DNA from: Arthrobacter globiformis
GTDB taxonomy: Bacteria; Actinomycetota; Actinomycetes; Actinomycetales; Micrococcaceae
DNA: 64,000 nt
NCBI RefSeq assembly: GCF_030815865.1
Contig: NZ_JAUSXI010000001.1
Span: 5,046,335-5,110,334 of the forward strand
Direction of reading: 5' to 3'
A program made the position numbers and the translations under genes. A model generated the notes under the pieces. The model worked only from the letters and a program-made list of their open reading frames with translations, ran no database searches and was not told the origin of the DNA. Of the stretch, positions 34,377-43,669 are shown in pieces; position 1 is the first letter of the stretch; each line of letters opens with the position of its first letter.

Positions 34377-35303
34377 GTGCTAGGCGTCCTCGCAGGCTTT
34401 TTCGTGGTCTGGTCCATCATTCTGGTGGGCATGTTCGTGGGCAGGCGCGACATCCTCGGCGAGAACGCGCGCCAGGTCCTCAGCGGGCTGACCTTCTTCG
34501 TTGCCAGCCCCGCGCTGCTCTTCGAGACGCTGAGCCGGGCGAGCCTGCGCGACGTGTTCGCCGCGCCGCTGCTCGTGGCTGCAGTCGGCGCCGCCACCAC
34601 AGCCGCACTGTTCTTTGTCATCGTCAGGTTCCTGCTCAAACGCACCGTGCCGGAATCACTGATGTCGTCCATGAGCGCCTCACTGGCCAACTCCGCCAAC
34701 CTGGGCATCCCCATTGCCGTGTACGTCCTCGGCGATGCCAGCCATGTCGCTCCCCTGCTGATCTTCCAGCTGGCGTTTTTCACGCCGATGTTCCTCATGG
34801 CCCTCGATGCCACCACCAGCTCGCACCGGACCACGCCGCCCCGGTTCATCATGCTGGTCCTGAAGAACCCCATGATTGTGGGTTCGGCCCTTGGGCTGCT
34901 GGTCGCCGGAACGGGCTGGCAGCTCCCGCCGCTGCTTCTGGAGCCCATCCACCTGATCGGCGGCGCCGCAATTCCGGCCATGCTGATGGCCTTCGGCATG
35001 AGCCTGAACGGCTCCAAGCCGCTGCAGGCGGCCGCCGGCCGGAGAACCGATGCCCTGCTGGCCAGCGGCTTCAAGCTGTTCGTGCACCCGGCCATCGCCT
35101 ACCTCTTCGCGCGGTTCGCCCTCGGACTGGACGGGCCGGCGCTGTTCGCTGTGGTGGTCACGTCCGCCCTGCCCACCGCGCAGAATGTGTTCGTTGCCGC
35201 CAGCAGGTACAAGGCCGGGCTCACGGTCGCGAAGGACACCGTCCTGGTCACCACGATCGTGGCCGTGCCTGCGATGATCGGTGTGGCCCTGCTTCTGGCA
35301 TAA
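34377..35303 (+). CDS. AEC family transporter (auxin efflux carrier type)
   Basis: 308 residues from a GTG at 34377, with ~10 membrane helices in two halves of five. A-N-S-A-N-L-G-I-P-I-A-V-Y (~103-115) and the late T-S-A-L-P-T-A-Q-N-V-F-V-A-A (~262-275) are the inverted-repeat N-G/P motifs of the AEC (MdcF/auxin efflux) family. Bacterial members transport small organic acids or unknown solutes. It lies 53 bases before the oxidase gene on the same strand, so the two may be co-transcribed. Confidence 0.88.
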   Translation: MLGVLAGFFVVWSIILVGMFVGRRDILGENARQVLSGLTFFVASPALLFETLSRASLRDVFAAPLLVAAVGAATTAALFFVIVRFLLKRTVPESLMSSMSASLANSANLGIPIAVYVLGDASHVAPLLIFQLAFFTPMFLMALDATTSSHRTTPPRFIMLVLKNPMIVGSALGLLVAGTGWQLPPLLLEPIHLIGGAAIPAMLMAFGMSLNGSKPLQAAAGRRTDALLASGFKLFVHPAIAYLFARFALGLDGPALFAVVVTSALPTAQNVFVAASRYKAGLTVAKDTVLVTTIVAVPAMIGVALLLA

Positions 35304-35356
35304 CTGCCGCCCCATCCCCGACCGCTCCGCGGCTGCCGCCCCGACTTGGAGGAACC

Positions 35357-36478
35357 TTGAACACCACCCTGGACACCGTGATCATCGGAGGCGGAGCCAT
35401 GGGTTCCGCTGCAGCCTGGGCGCTGGCCGCCCGGGGGCGCGACGTGACCCTGCTCGAGCAGTTCACGCCCGGCCACCTTAAAGGTGCATCGCACGGCGCC
35501 ACCCGGAACCTGAGCCTTGCCTACGCTGAACCCGAGTACGTGGCCATGCTCGCGGAAACGCTGAGGCTCTGGAGTGAGCTCGAGGACGAGACCGGCGAAC
35601 GGCTGCTGGTGCGCACCGGCGTCGTGAACCACGGCCCCGACCCGCGCCTCGGCGAGATCCACGCAGCTCTGAACAGCGCCGGCCTCCGGGCGGACTTCGT
35701 TCCGCTGGCTGAAGCCGGCGAGCGCTGGCGCGGCATTCGCTTTGACCAGCAGGTTCTCCACATGCCCGACGGCGGCCAGCTCAACCCGGAGGCCGCCCTT
35801 CCGGCGTTCCAGCGGCTCGCGGCACGGAACGGCGCGGCCGTCCGGCACGGCGTGAAGGTTGTGGGGCTGGAAATACTCGACGACGGCGTCCGGCTGACCG
35901 TGGACGACGGGGGCCGGACGGAGGTGCTCACCGCCCGGCAGGCGGTGGTCACCGCGGGCGGCTGGACCTCCAAGCTGCTGGCAGGATCGATCGCCACGCC
36001 GCGCCTGACCGTCACGCAGGAGCAGCCGGCACATTTCGGCATCACCGACGACGGCGCCGCCTGGCCCGGGTTCAACCACTTCCCCGGCGAGGGCGGGGAT
36101 TACGCCGGCTGGTACTCCCCCGTGTACGGCATGCTGACCCCCGGAGAGGGCGTCAAGGCGGGCTGGCACGGTGTGGGGCCCGTGGTGGACCCGGACCGGA
36201 GATCCTACCTGCCCGAACCGCGCCAGCGCGCAGCGCTGCAGCAGTACGCGAGGGACTGGCTGCCCGGCGTGGACGCCGACGCCATGACCGACATCAGCTG
36301 CACCTACACCACCGCCCCGGACCACAACTTCGTGCTGGACCGGATCGGGCCCGTGGTCATCGGGGCGGGCTTCGCCGGCCACGGCTTCAAGTTCACTCCG
36401 GTGGTGGGCCGGATCCTCGCGGACCTTGCCACCGGAGAGGGCCCCGCGCCGGAGATCTTCGCTGCCTCCCGGGCTTAG
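35357..36478 (+). CDS. FAD-dependent amine oxidase (monomeric sarcosine oxidase / SolA-like)
   Basis: 373 residues. The start is a TTG at 35357, chosen for GGAGGA 4 bases upstream and because the FAD motif V-I-I-G-G-G-A-M-G-S follows at residue ~8. R-N-L-S-L-A-Y-A (~46) and the late I-G-A-G-F-A-G-H-G-F-K-F-T-P segment match monomeric sarcosine oxidase/N-methyltryptophan oxidase. Cys315 in S-C-T-Y-T-T-A-P-D-H-N-F sits at the covalent FAD attachment site (Cys315 of MSOX). It should oxidise an N-methyl or secondary amino acid, releasing H2O2. It may act with the AEC transporter gene upstream. The exact substrate is unknown. Confidence 0.9.
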   Translation: MNTTLDTVIIGGGAMGSAAAWALAARGRDVTLLEQFTPGHLKGASHGATRNLSLAYAEPEYVAMLAETLRLWSELEDETGERLLVRTGVVNHGPDPRLGEIHAALNSAGLRADFVPLAEAGERWRGIRFDQQVLHMPDGGQLNPEAALPAFQRLAARNGAAVRHGVKVVGLEILDDGVRLTVDDGGRTEVLTARQAVVTAGGWTSKLLAGSIATPRLTVTQEQPAHFGITDDGAAWPGFNHFPGEGGDYAGWYSPVYGMLTPGEGVKAGWHGVGPVVDPDRRSYLPEPRQRAALQQYARDWLPGVDADAMTDISCTYTTAPDHNFVLDRIGPVVIGAGFAGHGFKFTPVVGRILADLATGEGPAPEIFAASRA

Positions 36479-36508
36479 ACGCTAGCTTCCGGATAACTCC
36501 CGCCCCGG

Positions 36509-39145
36509 CTAACCGCGCTGGTGCCGGTCCAGGAGCCGGGCGCAGCGGATGAACCCAAGGTGCGAGTACGCCTGCGGATGGTTCCCCAGATGAGTCTCGG
36601 TGCCCGGATCGTACTCCTCCGGGAGCAGCCCGGTGGGTCCGAACAGATTCACCAGCTGGTCGAAGAGGTCCCAGGCGTCGGCGATCCGGCCTACCGCCAC
36701 GTACGCCTCGATCAGCCAGGTGGTGCAGATGTGGAAGCCGCCCTCCAGGCCCGGCAGACCGTCGTCGTACTTGTACCGGAAGACCGTGGGTCCCACCCGC
36801 AGTTCCCGCTCCACGGCCGTGACGGTGTCCAGGAACCGCTGGTCGTTGACGTCGAGCAGGCCGGACAGCCCGATGTGCAGCACCGCGGCGTCGAGGTCGG
36901 GGCTGTCGTAGGCGACGGTGTAGGACGCGGCGCTATGGTCCCATCCCTCGCGGAGCACCTCGTCCCGGATGGTGGCGGCCGTGTCAGCCCAGGCCGGCTG
37001 GGGGCTTCGGCCGTGGCGGGCAGCGGTGCGGAGGGCCCGGTCCAGGGTAACCCAGCACATCACTTTGGTGTAAATGTGGTGCCGCGGCGCGCGGCGCGCC
37101 TCCCAGATGCCGTGGTCCGCCTCATGCCACCGAGCCAGCACGGCGCTGGCCATCTGGACCAGCAGCTCCCAGTGCCCGTCCGCCAGAGATCCCCGGGACT
37201 CACTCAGCCCGTGGATCAGCTCCGCAATCGGGCCAAACACATCCAGCTGGACCTGGTGGTCCGCGGCGTTGCCGATCCGCACGGGACGCGATCCCGCATA
37301 TCCGGGGAGGCTCTCGATGATGGCCTCCGTTGACAGCGGCGCGCCCGTCACGGAATACAGCGGATGCAGCCACTCCGGCCCCGGGGCGTTCGCCAGGATG
37401 CCGGTCAGCCACCTGAGGAATCCGTCCGCCTCCACTGTTGACCCCAGGTCCACCAGGGCGTTGACAGTCATGGAACCGTCACGCAGCCAGCAGTAGCGGT
37501 AATCCCAGTTGCGGGTGCCGCCGATGCCCTCCGGAAGGGACGTGGTGGGAGCCGCGAGCACGGCGCCGGTGGGCTCATGGACCAGTGCGCGCAGCACGAG
37601 GGCCGAACGCCGAACTAGGGACGGTTTGACGGACGGCAGCGTCAGGCCCTTCACCCAGCGGTTGGAATGATGCGCGACGGCGGCCCTGCGGTCCGCTTCG
37701 TCCGTCCCGTCCGGGTGCTGGGGTTCCGTATCGCCGCACCGGAGGTTGAGGACAACCGGTCCGTGCCGCAGGTTAACCTCGGCGGTGGCTGTTGCGTGCC
37801 GCCCGTCCGAGGTGATGGCGAAGCTAACGTCCGGCGCCAGCAGAATGATGGGGTCGGAGGTGCCGACGACGTGAAGCTCGCCGCCGCGGGCCTCCATGCT
37901 GAACGGCGCATTGGCGTAGTCCGGCCGGGGCGCGAAAACGATCCGGGCCGCCCCGGTTCCGGACAGCACCCGGACCAGGCTGGTGATGCCGTCCGGGGCC
38001 GGTTCAAGATAGTCCGTCACGGTGACGTCCGCCCACCGCGTTTCCACGATCATGGTGCTGTCCACGTACCGCTGCCCCAGCACCCGCGACGCCTTGACCG
38101 GTTCCACGGAGAAGTGACCGGCGGCGTCGCCGCCCAGGATATGGGCAAAGAGGGAGCCAGAATCCGGCAAGGGGTGGCTCATCCAGCAGATCTTTGCCTC
38201 GGGCGTCACCAGCGCGGTGGAGGAGCCGTTCCCGATCATGGAGTGCCTCTCCAGGCCCACGGCGTCCTCGCCGAAAAGCCAGGCACGGCGCAGTTCGAAG
38301 AGGATTCCGAGCACGCGCGCGAAGGACTCCGGATCCTTCAGCCGGTGTTGGGCCGACGCGGGCAGGTCCCCCACCCACAGGCCCATGTCCGGGCCGCGGA
38401 GCGTGGTCATGGCCAGTTCGTCGCTCATGGCATCGCCCGCGTACAGCGCGGCGCTCACACCCAGCCGCGCGCGCAGGTGGTCCAGGGCATCGGCCTTGGA
38501 GGGCTGCACCACGGACAGGTCCAGGACGGAGCCGTCCACAATGAAGAACAGTCCGAGGGCCCGGGCAACCTCCTCCGCCTTCGTGGCAGACTTGGCCACG
38601 ACGTCCGGGGCGGCGGACCTGGTGTGGACAGAGACCGCGACGGGCTTCCGTTCGATGCTGATTCCCTTGTAGGCACCCACCGCTTCGAGCAGCGCCTGGT
38701 TTGCCTGCTGCAGCACCGACTCGGTGGCCAGGGACAGTCCGTGGGCGAATCCCATGTCGAACTCCGCGCCGTGCGAGCCCACCAGGTGGACCTCTGCGGG
38801 AAGCCTGGAAACCGCAGCCAGGTCGCGCAGGGACCGTCCGGAGATGACGGCGGCATGCGTGTTTGGCAGGGCCGCCAAGGCCCGGAGGGCGATGGCCGCG
38901 CCGCCGAGGGGCAGTGTTTCCGTGGAGATGCCTTCGGCGGCACACAGGGTTCCGCCGTAATTGCAGGCGACGAGCAGTCCCGGCGTCCGCGCCAAGATCT
39001 TCAGTTCGCCGAGCAGTTGGGGTGTCAGTCCGTCGTCGCCCGCCTCGGACTGGACGAAGGCCCGCAGCAGGCCCAGCGGAAGGGATTTGGTCAGCAGTGC
39101 GGAATCGGCCACCGTCTGGTTAAGCGGAGTGGGCATGCGCGGCAA
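36509..39145 (-). CDS. Trehalose-phosphatase-like domain (degenerate) fused to GH15 glucoamylase/trehalase domain
   Basis: 878 residues. Residues ~25-285 resemble OtsB-type trehalose-6-phosphate phosphatase (A-V-I-S-G-R-S-L; V-G-S-H-G-A-E-F; Y-A-G-D-A-M-S-D-E), but HAD motif I, normally D-Y-D-G-T, reads N62-Y-G64-G-T, so both catalytic Asp are missing. From ~300 the GH15 domain follows: A-L-V-T-P-E-A-K-I-C-W-M, N-W-D-Y-R-Y-C-W-L-R-D (~545) and the catalytic Glu region G-L-L-P-E-E-Y-D-P (~840). Actinobacterial GH15 members include trehalases and glucoamylases. The intact GH15 part probably hydrolyses trehalose or a short glucan in the cytoplasm (no signal peptide), with the HAD-like part in a structural or sensing role. 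It converges on the oxidase gene with 30 bases between. Confidence 0.9.
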   Translation of the reverse strand: MPRMPTPLNQTVADSALLTKSLPLGLLRAFVQSEAGDDGLTPQLLGELKILARTPGLLVACNYGGTLCAAEGISTETLPLGGAAIALRALAALPNTHAAVISGRSLRDLAAVSRLPAEVHLVGSHGAEFDMGFAHGLSLATESVLQQANQALLEAVGAYKGISIERKPVAVSVHTRSAAPDVVAKSATKAEEVARALGLFFIVDGSVLDLSVVQPSKADALDHLRARLGVSAALYAGDAMSDELAMTTLRGPDMGLWVGDLPASAQHRLKDPESFARVLGILFELRRAWLFGEDAVGLERHSMIGNGSSTALVTPEAKICWMSHPLPDSGSLFAHILGGDAAGHFSVEPVKASRVLGQRYVDSTMIVETRWADVTVTDYLEPAPDGITSLVRVLSGTGAARIVFAPRPDYANAPFSMEARGGELHVVGTSDPIILLAPDVSFAITSDGRHATATAEVNLRHGPVVLNLRCGDTEPQHPDGTDEADRRAAVAHHSNRWVKGLTLPSVKPSLVRRSALVLRALVHEPTGAVLAAPTTSLPEGIGGTRNWDYRYCWLRDGSMTVNALVDLGSTVEADGFLRWLTGILANAPGPEWLHPLYSVTGAPLSTEAIIESLPGYAGSRPVRIGNAADHQVQLDVFGPIAELIHGLSESRGSLADGHWELLVQMASAVLARWHEADHGIWEARRAPRHHIYTKVMCWVTLDRALRTAARHGRSPQPAWADTAATIRDEVLREGWDHSAASYTVAYDSPDLDAAVLHIGLSGLLDVNDQRFLDTVTAVERELRVGPTVFRYKYDDGLPGLEGGFHICTTWLIEAYVAVGRIADAWDLFDQLVNLFGPTGLLPEEYDPGTETHLGNHPQAYSHLGFIRCARLLDRHQRG

Positions 39146-39172
39146 TCCTTCGGATCATCCCCAAGCGGTCTT

Positions 39173-39190
39173 GGACACTTAAAGTGTCCG
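39173..39190. repeat. Palindrome with the same core as the dispersed repeat
   Basis: ggacacttaaagtgtcc is a self-complementary sequence upstream of the GH15 fusion gene, sharing the ggacactt/aagtgtcc core with the repeat at 2921-2988. Confidence 0.45.
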
Positions 39191-39344
39191 CCGCGGCCGT
39201 TTCCCCTGAATATCCCGGTTATTGCGTTCGTGTAACTTCGTGGCCTCCGGTCCTGTCAAGCATCAGCAGGTGGGCGAATCGACCTGCGGGTTTAGTCAAG
39301 GGCAGCCCCGGACAGGGCCGGCAAATGTTTCGTTGCCGCAGAGC

Positions 39345-40334
39345 TCAGACGCTCACCAGTCCGGCCGCCTCCGCCAGGAGCTCCACCGAGCGCAGCCGCT
39401 CTGCGGTGCCGGTGCTCTGGTGCGCCACGATGAGCTCGTCGGCATCGGCGTGCCGGGCGAAGCCCTCCAGGTAGTCCAGCACGACGTCCGCGGTGCCCAC
39501 AGCCGAGTACTTCATCATCTGCGAGACGTGCTGTCCCTGCGGCGAGTCCAGGATCATGTCCGCTTCGTCGTCGGTGAATTGCCGCCCGCCACCGAAGAAC
39601 AGCGAGACGCGGGCCCGCATCGTGGCGCGCAGCATCTCCTGGGCGTCCGAGGCAGCATCGGCGGCCACCACGTTGACGCCCGCGATGACGTGGGGGGCGG
39701 ACAGCTGCTCCGACGGCTTGAACTCCCGGCGGTACACGGCGACGGCGTCCTGCAGCGCATTCGGGGCGAAGTGGGAGGCGAAGGCGTACGGCAGCCCCAG
39801 CTGGGCCGCCAGCCGTGCTCCGAAGAGGGAGGAGCCCAAAATGTACAGGGGCACGTTGGTTCCCCTGCCCGGTGTTGCCTCCACCCCCTGCACGCGGGTG
39901 GGCCCTGTCAGGTAGCCCTGCAGTTCCAGGACGTCCTGCGGGAAGGTATCGGCCGAGTGCGGGTCACGGCGCAGTGCCCGCATGGTGTTCTGGTCGCTGC
40001 CGGGCGCACGTCCCAGGCCCAGGTCGATCCGCCCGGGGTGCAGGGTCTCCAGGGTGCCGAACTGCTCGGCGATGGTGAGTGGAGAATGGTTGGGCAGCAT
40101 CACACCGCCTGCCCCGAGCCTGATGCTCTCGGTGTGCGCGGCGACGTGGGCGATCAGCACGGATGTGGCCGACGACGCGATGGAAGACATGTTGTGGTGC
40201 TCGGCGTACCAGACGCGCTGGTACCCGAGCTTTTCGGCCAGCTGTGCCATGGCGACGCTCCCGGCAAAGCTCTCCGCCGCCGTCTGGCCCTTGCCGATGG
40301 TTGCCAGGTCGAGGATGGAGAGGGGAACAGTCAC
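39345..40334 (-). CDS. LLM class flavin-dependent oxidoreductase (bacterial-luciferase-like)
   Basis: 329 residues from the GTG at 40334 (V-P-L-S-I-L-D-L-A), where the family alignment begins; an upstream extension to 40454 looks like non-coding sequence. Family features are V-W-Y-A-E-H-H-N-M (~39-47), [11 protein letters not shown] (~80-90), [11 protein letters not shown] (~107-117) and [10 protein letters not shown] (~168). This is the single-subunit YhbW-type branch of luciferase-like monooxygenases, which use reduced FMN. The substrate is unknown. It is divergent from the HerA-like gene. Confidence 0.9.
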   Translation of the reverse strand: MTVPLSILDLATIGKGQTAAESFAGSVAMAQLAEKLGYQRVWYAEHHNMSSIASSATSVLIAHVAAHTESIRLGAGGVMLPNHSPLTIAEQFGTLETLHPGRIDLGLGRAPGSDQNTMRALRRDPHSADTFPQDVLELQGYLTGPTRVQGVEATPGRGTNVPLYILGSSLFGARLAAQLGLPYAFASHFAPNALQDAVAVYRREFKPSEQLSAPHVIAGVNVVAADAASDAQEMLRATMRARVSLFFGGGRQFTDDEADMILDSPQGQHVSQMMKYSAVGTADVVLDYLEGFARHADADELIVAHQSTGTAERLRSVELLAEAAGLVSV

Positions 40335-40488
40335 GGCAGGACGGCCTTTCGTAGGGGGTTGCGCAGCTGCCGGCCCAGCGGTGGTCCGGCACATTGGGAA
40401 CAACGACGACGGCACCCGGGTTATTTCTGTCTGGCCCGGTGACGCTGTCCACATATCCCGTCCATGCGCCTGCCGCTATGCTGGCGGC

Positions 40489-42201
40489 ATGGCCAACAAG
40501 TCCACTGCAGATAAAGTAGCCACCATCCAAAAGGGCTATGCCCTGGAGGGTGCCACCATCGAGCTGGGTGCCGCCATCGTCGACGGCGAACTGCACAAGG
40601 ACGCTCCGGTCCGGCTGCCGCTGTCCATGATGAACCGGCACGGGCTCGTGGCTGGCGCCACCGGCACGGGCAAGACCGTCACTCTGCACATGATGGCGGA
40701 ACAGCTCTCGACCGCCGGGGTGCCCGTGTTCCTGGCGGATATCAAGGGCGACCTTTCCGGGCTAGCCACGGCGGCCGCCGGGAGCGACAAGCTGGCGAAG
40801 CGGACCGAGAGCATCGGGCAGGCATGGTCGGGGAAGACGTTTCCGGTGGAGTTCCTGGCCCTCGGCGGGGACGGCGACGGCATCCCGGTCCGCGCCACGA
40901 TCACGTCGTTCGGGCCCATCCTGCTCTCCCGCGTACTGGAGCTCAATGACACCCAGGAATCCAGCCTCCAGCTCGTGTTCCATTTTGCGGACAAGAACAA
41001 CCTCGAGCTGGTGGATCTGAAGGACCTGCGCGCCGTCATCCAGTTCCTTACCGCCGACGAGGGCAAGGAAGCGCTCAAGGAACTGGGCGGCCTGTCCAAA
41101 GCCACTGCCGGCGTCATCCTGCGCGAGCTGGTGGCTCTCGAGGCGCAGGGCATGGAGCGTTTTTTCGGCGAGCCGGAGTTCGACACCGCCGAGCTGCTCC
41201 GCACGGCGCCTGACGGGCGCGGCGTCATCAGCTGCCTGGAGCTGCCCACCCTGCAGACCAAGCCGATGGTTTTCTCCACCTTCCTGATGTGGCTTCTCGC
41301 GGATCTGTTCGAGGACCTGCCCGAAGCCGGTGACCTCGACAAACCCAAGCTCGTGTTTTTCCTCGACGAGGCGCACCTGCTCTTCAATGACGCCTCGAAG
41401 GCCTTCCTGGAAGCCATCACCACCACGGTCCGCCTGATCCGCTCCAAGGGAGTGGGCATTTTCTTCGTCACGCAGACTCCGAAGGATGTCCCTGCGGATG
41501 TCCTCGGGCAGCTGGCCAACCGCGTCCAGCACGCGCTCAGGGCTTTCACGCCGGAGGATGCGAAGGCGCTCAAGGCCACCGTCTCAACGTTCCCTGTGAG
41601 CGACTATGACCTCGAGGAGACCCTGACGTCCGCGGGCATCGGCGAGGCTGTCATCACGGTCATGAACGAGAGGGGCGCGCCGACGCCGGTTGCCCTGACC
41701 CGGCTCCGGGCACCGGAGTCCGTCATGGGCCCCAGCACCGGCGAACTGGTCCGGAGCAGCGTGGCGGGGTCGGCGCTGCTCGCGAAGTATGGCACCGCGG
41801 TGGACAACGTCTCCGCCTACGAGAAGCTGACCGGCAAGGCCGGAGCGCCCACCGGCGCCGCGGCAGCCGGGCAGCCGCCGGCGCCCTCGCCCGAGGTGTT
41901 CGTCCCCGGCAGTCCCGACCCAACGGCGGTCGACGACGAAGCCCGCCGCATCGAGGAGGAGATCCTTGGCCGTCCCAGCAGCAGGCAGCCTGGCAGCGGT
42001 GGCGCCGGCAGCGGGCCAGTTTCCCTGCCCCCGGCCAGACGCCAGGCTCCCCAGTCCGGCGGCATGATGGGGGACATCACCGGCGCCCTAGGCGGGGCCC
42101 TTGGCAGCGGCCTGAAAAGCATGGCCCGGTCCATGGGAACGCAGCTGGGCCGGGAACTCCTGCGGGGCGTTTTCGGCACCTCGTCCCGGCGGCGCCGCTA
42201 G
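40489..42201 (+). CDS. HerA-like ATPase (DUF853 family, YjgR-like)
   Basis: 570 residues from the ATG at 40489 (M-A-N-K-S-T). Walker A G-A-T-G-T-G-K-T at 56-63 and Walker B L-V-F-F-L-D-E-A-H-L-L-F (~285-296) define a FtsK/HerA-superfamily ATPase. F-F-V-T-Q-T-P-K-D-V-P (~325) is conserved in DUF853. The C-terminus carries a Pro/Gly-rich linker (~450-530) and a basic end (S-S-R-R-R-R). E. coli YjgR-type members are poorly characterised; a role in DNA or membrane-linked transactions is only inferred. No NurA or defence partner is found next to it, so this is probably a stand-alone house-keeping copy. Confidence 0.88.
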   Translation: MANKSTADKVATIQKGYALEGATIELGAAIVDGELHKDAPVRLPLSMMNRHGLVAGATGTGKTVTLHMMAEQLSTAGVPVFLADIKGDLSGLATAAAGSDKLAKRTESIGQAWSGKTFPVEFLALGGDGDGIPVRATITSFGPILLSRVLELNDTQESSLQLVFHFADKNNLELVDLKDLRAVIQFLTADEGKEALKELGGLSKATAGVILRELVALEAQGMERFFGEPEFDTAELLRTAPDGRGVISCLELPTLQTKPMVFSTFLMWLLADLFEDLPEAGDLDKPKLVFFLDEAHLLFNDASKAFLEAITTTVRLIRSKGVGIFFVTQTPKDVPADVLGQLANRVQHALRAFTPEDAKALKATVSTFPVSDYDLEETLTSAGIGEAVITVMNERGAPTPVALTRLRAPESVMGPSTGELVRSSVAGSALLAKYGTAVDNVSAYEKLTGKAGAPTGAAAAGQPPAPSPEVFVPGSPDPTAVDDEARRIEEEILGRPSSRQPGSGGAGSGPVSLPPARRQAPQSGGMMGDITGALGGALGSGLKSMARSMGTQLGRELLRGVFGTSSRRRR

Positions 42202-42330
42202 CGGAAAAGCAGCGCCGACAGCGGCGGGTTAGACCCGCCGTCGGGCGTTTCCGCGTGCCCGCCGAGCGTCACGGGGACCGCCGCTACTCCATAGTTGGCT
42301 GACCTTGCAGGTAACGTGGGGTGAGTGCAA

Positions 42331-43323
42331 ATGAGTCAAGCGTTGGTGAAGACGGCGGCCGGATGGCTGTTGGGCCTCATGCTTGCCATCGTTGGCGCCA
42401 TCGTTTCGGTCAACCTGGTCAACTCCTCCGTGGCCAGTCCGCAGCAGCCGGTGCGCGAATACCTGGAGGCCCTGCAGCACGGCGAAGGCGAGCGGGCGCT
42501 GGGCCTGCTCCGTGCGTCGGTGCCCGACGCCGACCCCGCCATGCTTGACGGCACGGCGCTGCAGACGTCGGCCGCGCGGATCACGAACGTGAAGCTCGGC
42601 GCCGCAGTAGGGCGCGGCGGCAACCGGGTGATGGTGCCGATGGACTACACCATCGACGGCAGCCAGCTGCACACCGAGTTCCTGCTGGAGAGCACCGGCA
42701 CGGAATGGCTGTTCTTCCACAAGTGGTCCTTTGTGCCGTCCACGCTGCCCACCGTTAGCGTGACGGTGGTGAACTCCAGTGAGGCAACGTTTAACGGCGT
42801 GCCGGTGAACATGCCCGGCGGCCACAACAGCTTTGCGGTGTTCTATCCGGGCGAGTACGAGGCGTCCCTCAACGGCCAATACTTCGCCGCACCGCCCACG
42901 CGGGCCACGGTCTCCGGACGGGAGGCTCCCGCCGCACCGCTGAACCTGCTCACGCATGCCACGGACGAGCTGAACCAGGCGGTGTCCGCACGGGTCAAGG
43001 AATTCCTCGACAAGTGCGCGGCCGAAGCCGGCCAGCAGCAGCGGCTCCAGCCCGACTGCCCGTTCTACCACGTCACCAACAACCGCGTTGTGCTCGGGAC
43101 CATCAAGTGGAGCATCACCGAGTACCCGAAGATCACCATCGAGCCCTTTGACGGCAAGTGGGTGGTGGCGCCGCTGGACGGCAAGGCAAAGCTCACTGCC
43201 GAGCAGATCGACCTGTTCAGCGGGGCCGTCTCGCCCCTGGACGTGCAGCACGATTTCAGCTTCACGACGCGTCTGGACATCAACGGCGACACCATCAAGG
43301 TCACGCCGCTCCTCACCTTCTAG
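42331..43323 (+). CDS. Membrane-anchored protein of unknown function
   Basis: 330 residues from the ATG at 42331, preceded by GGGG 9 bases upstream; a GTG six bases earlier is less well placed. One N-terminal hydrophobic helix (W-L-L-G-L-M-L-A-I-V-G-A-I-V-S-V) acts as signal anchor or signal peptide; the rest is soluble and probably outside. Regions of beta-strand character (V-S-V-T-V-V-N-S-S-E; F-A-V-F-Y-P-G-E-Y-E) resemble TcaA/DUF-type extracytoplasmic domains, and a Cys pair (K-C-A-A-E to P-D-C-P-F) may form a disulfide. I cannot name the family with confidence. It follows the HerA-like gene by 129 bp. Confidence 0.75.
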   Translation: MSQALVKTAAGWLLGLMLAIVGAIVSVNLVNSSVASPQQPVREYLEALQHGEGERALGLLRASVPDADPAMLDGTALQTSAARITNVKLGAAVGRGGNRVMVPMDYTIDGSQLHTEFLLESTGTEWLFFHKWSFVPSTLPTVSVTVVNSSEATFNGVPVNMPGGHNSFAVFYPGEYEASLNGQYFAAPPTRATVSGREAPAAPLNLLTHATDELNQAVSARVKEFLDKCAAEAGQQQRLQPDCPFYHVTNNRVVLGTIKWSITEYPKITIEPFDGKWVVAPLDGKAKLTAEQIDLFSGAVSPLDVQHDFSFTTRLDINGDTIKVTPLLTF

Positions 43324-43406
43324 GGCCCGCCAGCTCGCTGAACCGGGCTGGTCCAGCTGCGGCCAGCGCAACGAACCCCTCGCCAAGACCTCCCGAACCT
43401 GGGCGA

Positions 43407-43580
43407 TCATCGCTTGGGGGCGTGAACGACGTCGTAAAAGAAGCGAAGCACCGGCAGCCCCCGAACAAGGGCTGCGTTGTCCCGCCGCCGGTCCTTCTTG
43501 AACTGCCGCGGTTCGGGGTGGAAGGCGATTCCGTCGAGTTCCACTATGAGGCCCGCTGGCGGCGCTGCCGGGCTGGCCCA
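43407..43580 (-). pseudogene. Remnant of a DUF559 (Vsr-like endonuclease fold) protein, C-terminal end only
   Basis: On the minus strand, 43407-43553 encodes L-I-V-E-L-D-G-I-A-F-H-P, then K-K-D-R-R-R-D-N-A-A-L-V and L-P-V-L-R-F-F-Y-D-V-V, ending at TGA 43407-43409. This is the C-terminal half of the DUF559 nuclease-like fold (V-E-x-D-G-x-x-x-H ... D-x-x-R-D-x-x-L ... V-L-R-F). No start or N-terminal portion is found upstream, and the sequence turns into non-coding repeats beyond ~43580. It looks like a decayed gene. The rest of the gap 43324-43669 holds only the hairpin at 43606. Confidence 0.6.
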
Positions 43581-43605
43581 GCTTAGAACCCGCTCACAAA
43601 ACGGC

Positions 43606-43648
43606 AGTGGCCCGGTTCTGCGCCGCGAGGGCGGTAAACCGGGCCACT
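43606..43648. terminator. Hairpin between convergent genes
   Basis: agtggcccggtt (43606-43617) pairs perfectly with aaccgggccact (43637-43648), with a 19-base loop. It lies just past the end of the NHL/thioredoxin gene and could terminate it. Confidence 0.65.
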
Positions 43649-43669
43649 TCAGTCAGCGCTGCGAGGGCC

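Noticed and set aside
40489..42201. HerA-like ATPase as part of a defence system
   Set aside because: No SIR2, NurA, DUF4297 or nuclease partner next to it; the sequence fits the stand-alone DUF853/YjgR group.
42229..43410. 393-codon minus-strand frame over the membrane-anchored gene
   Set aside because: Its translation is Val/Gly/His-rich shadow sequence; the plus-strand gene has a signal segment, a ribosome-binding site and normal composition.
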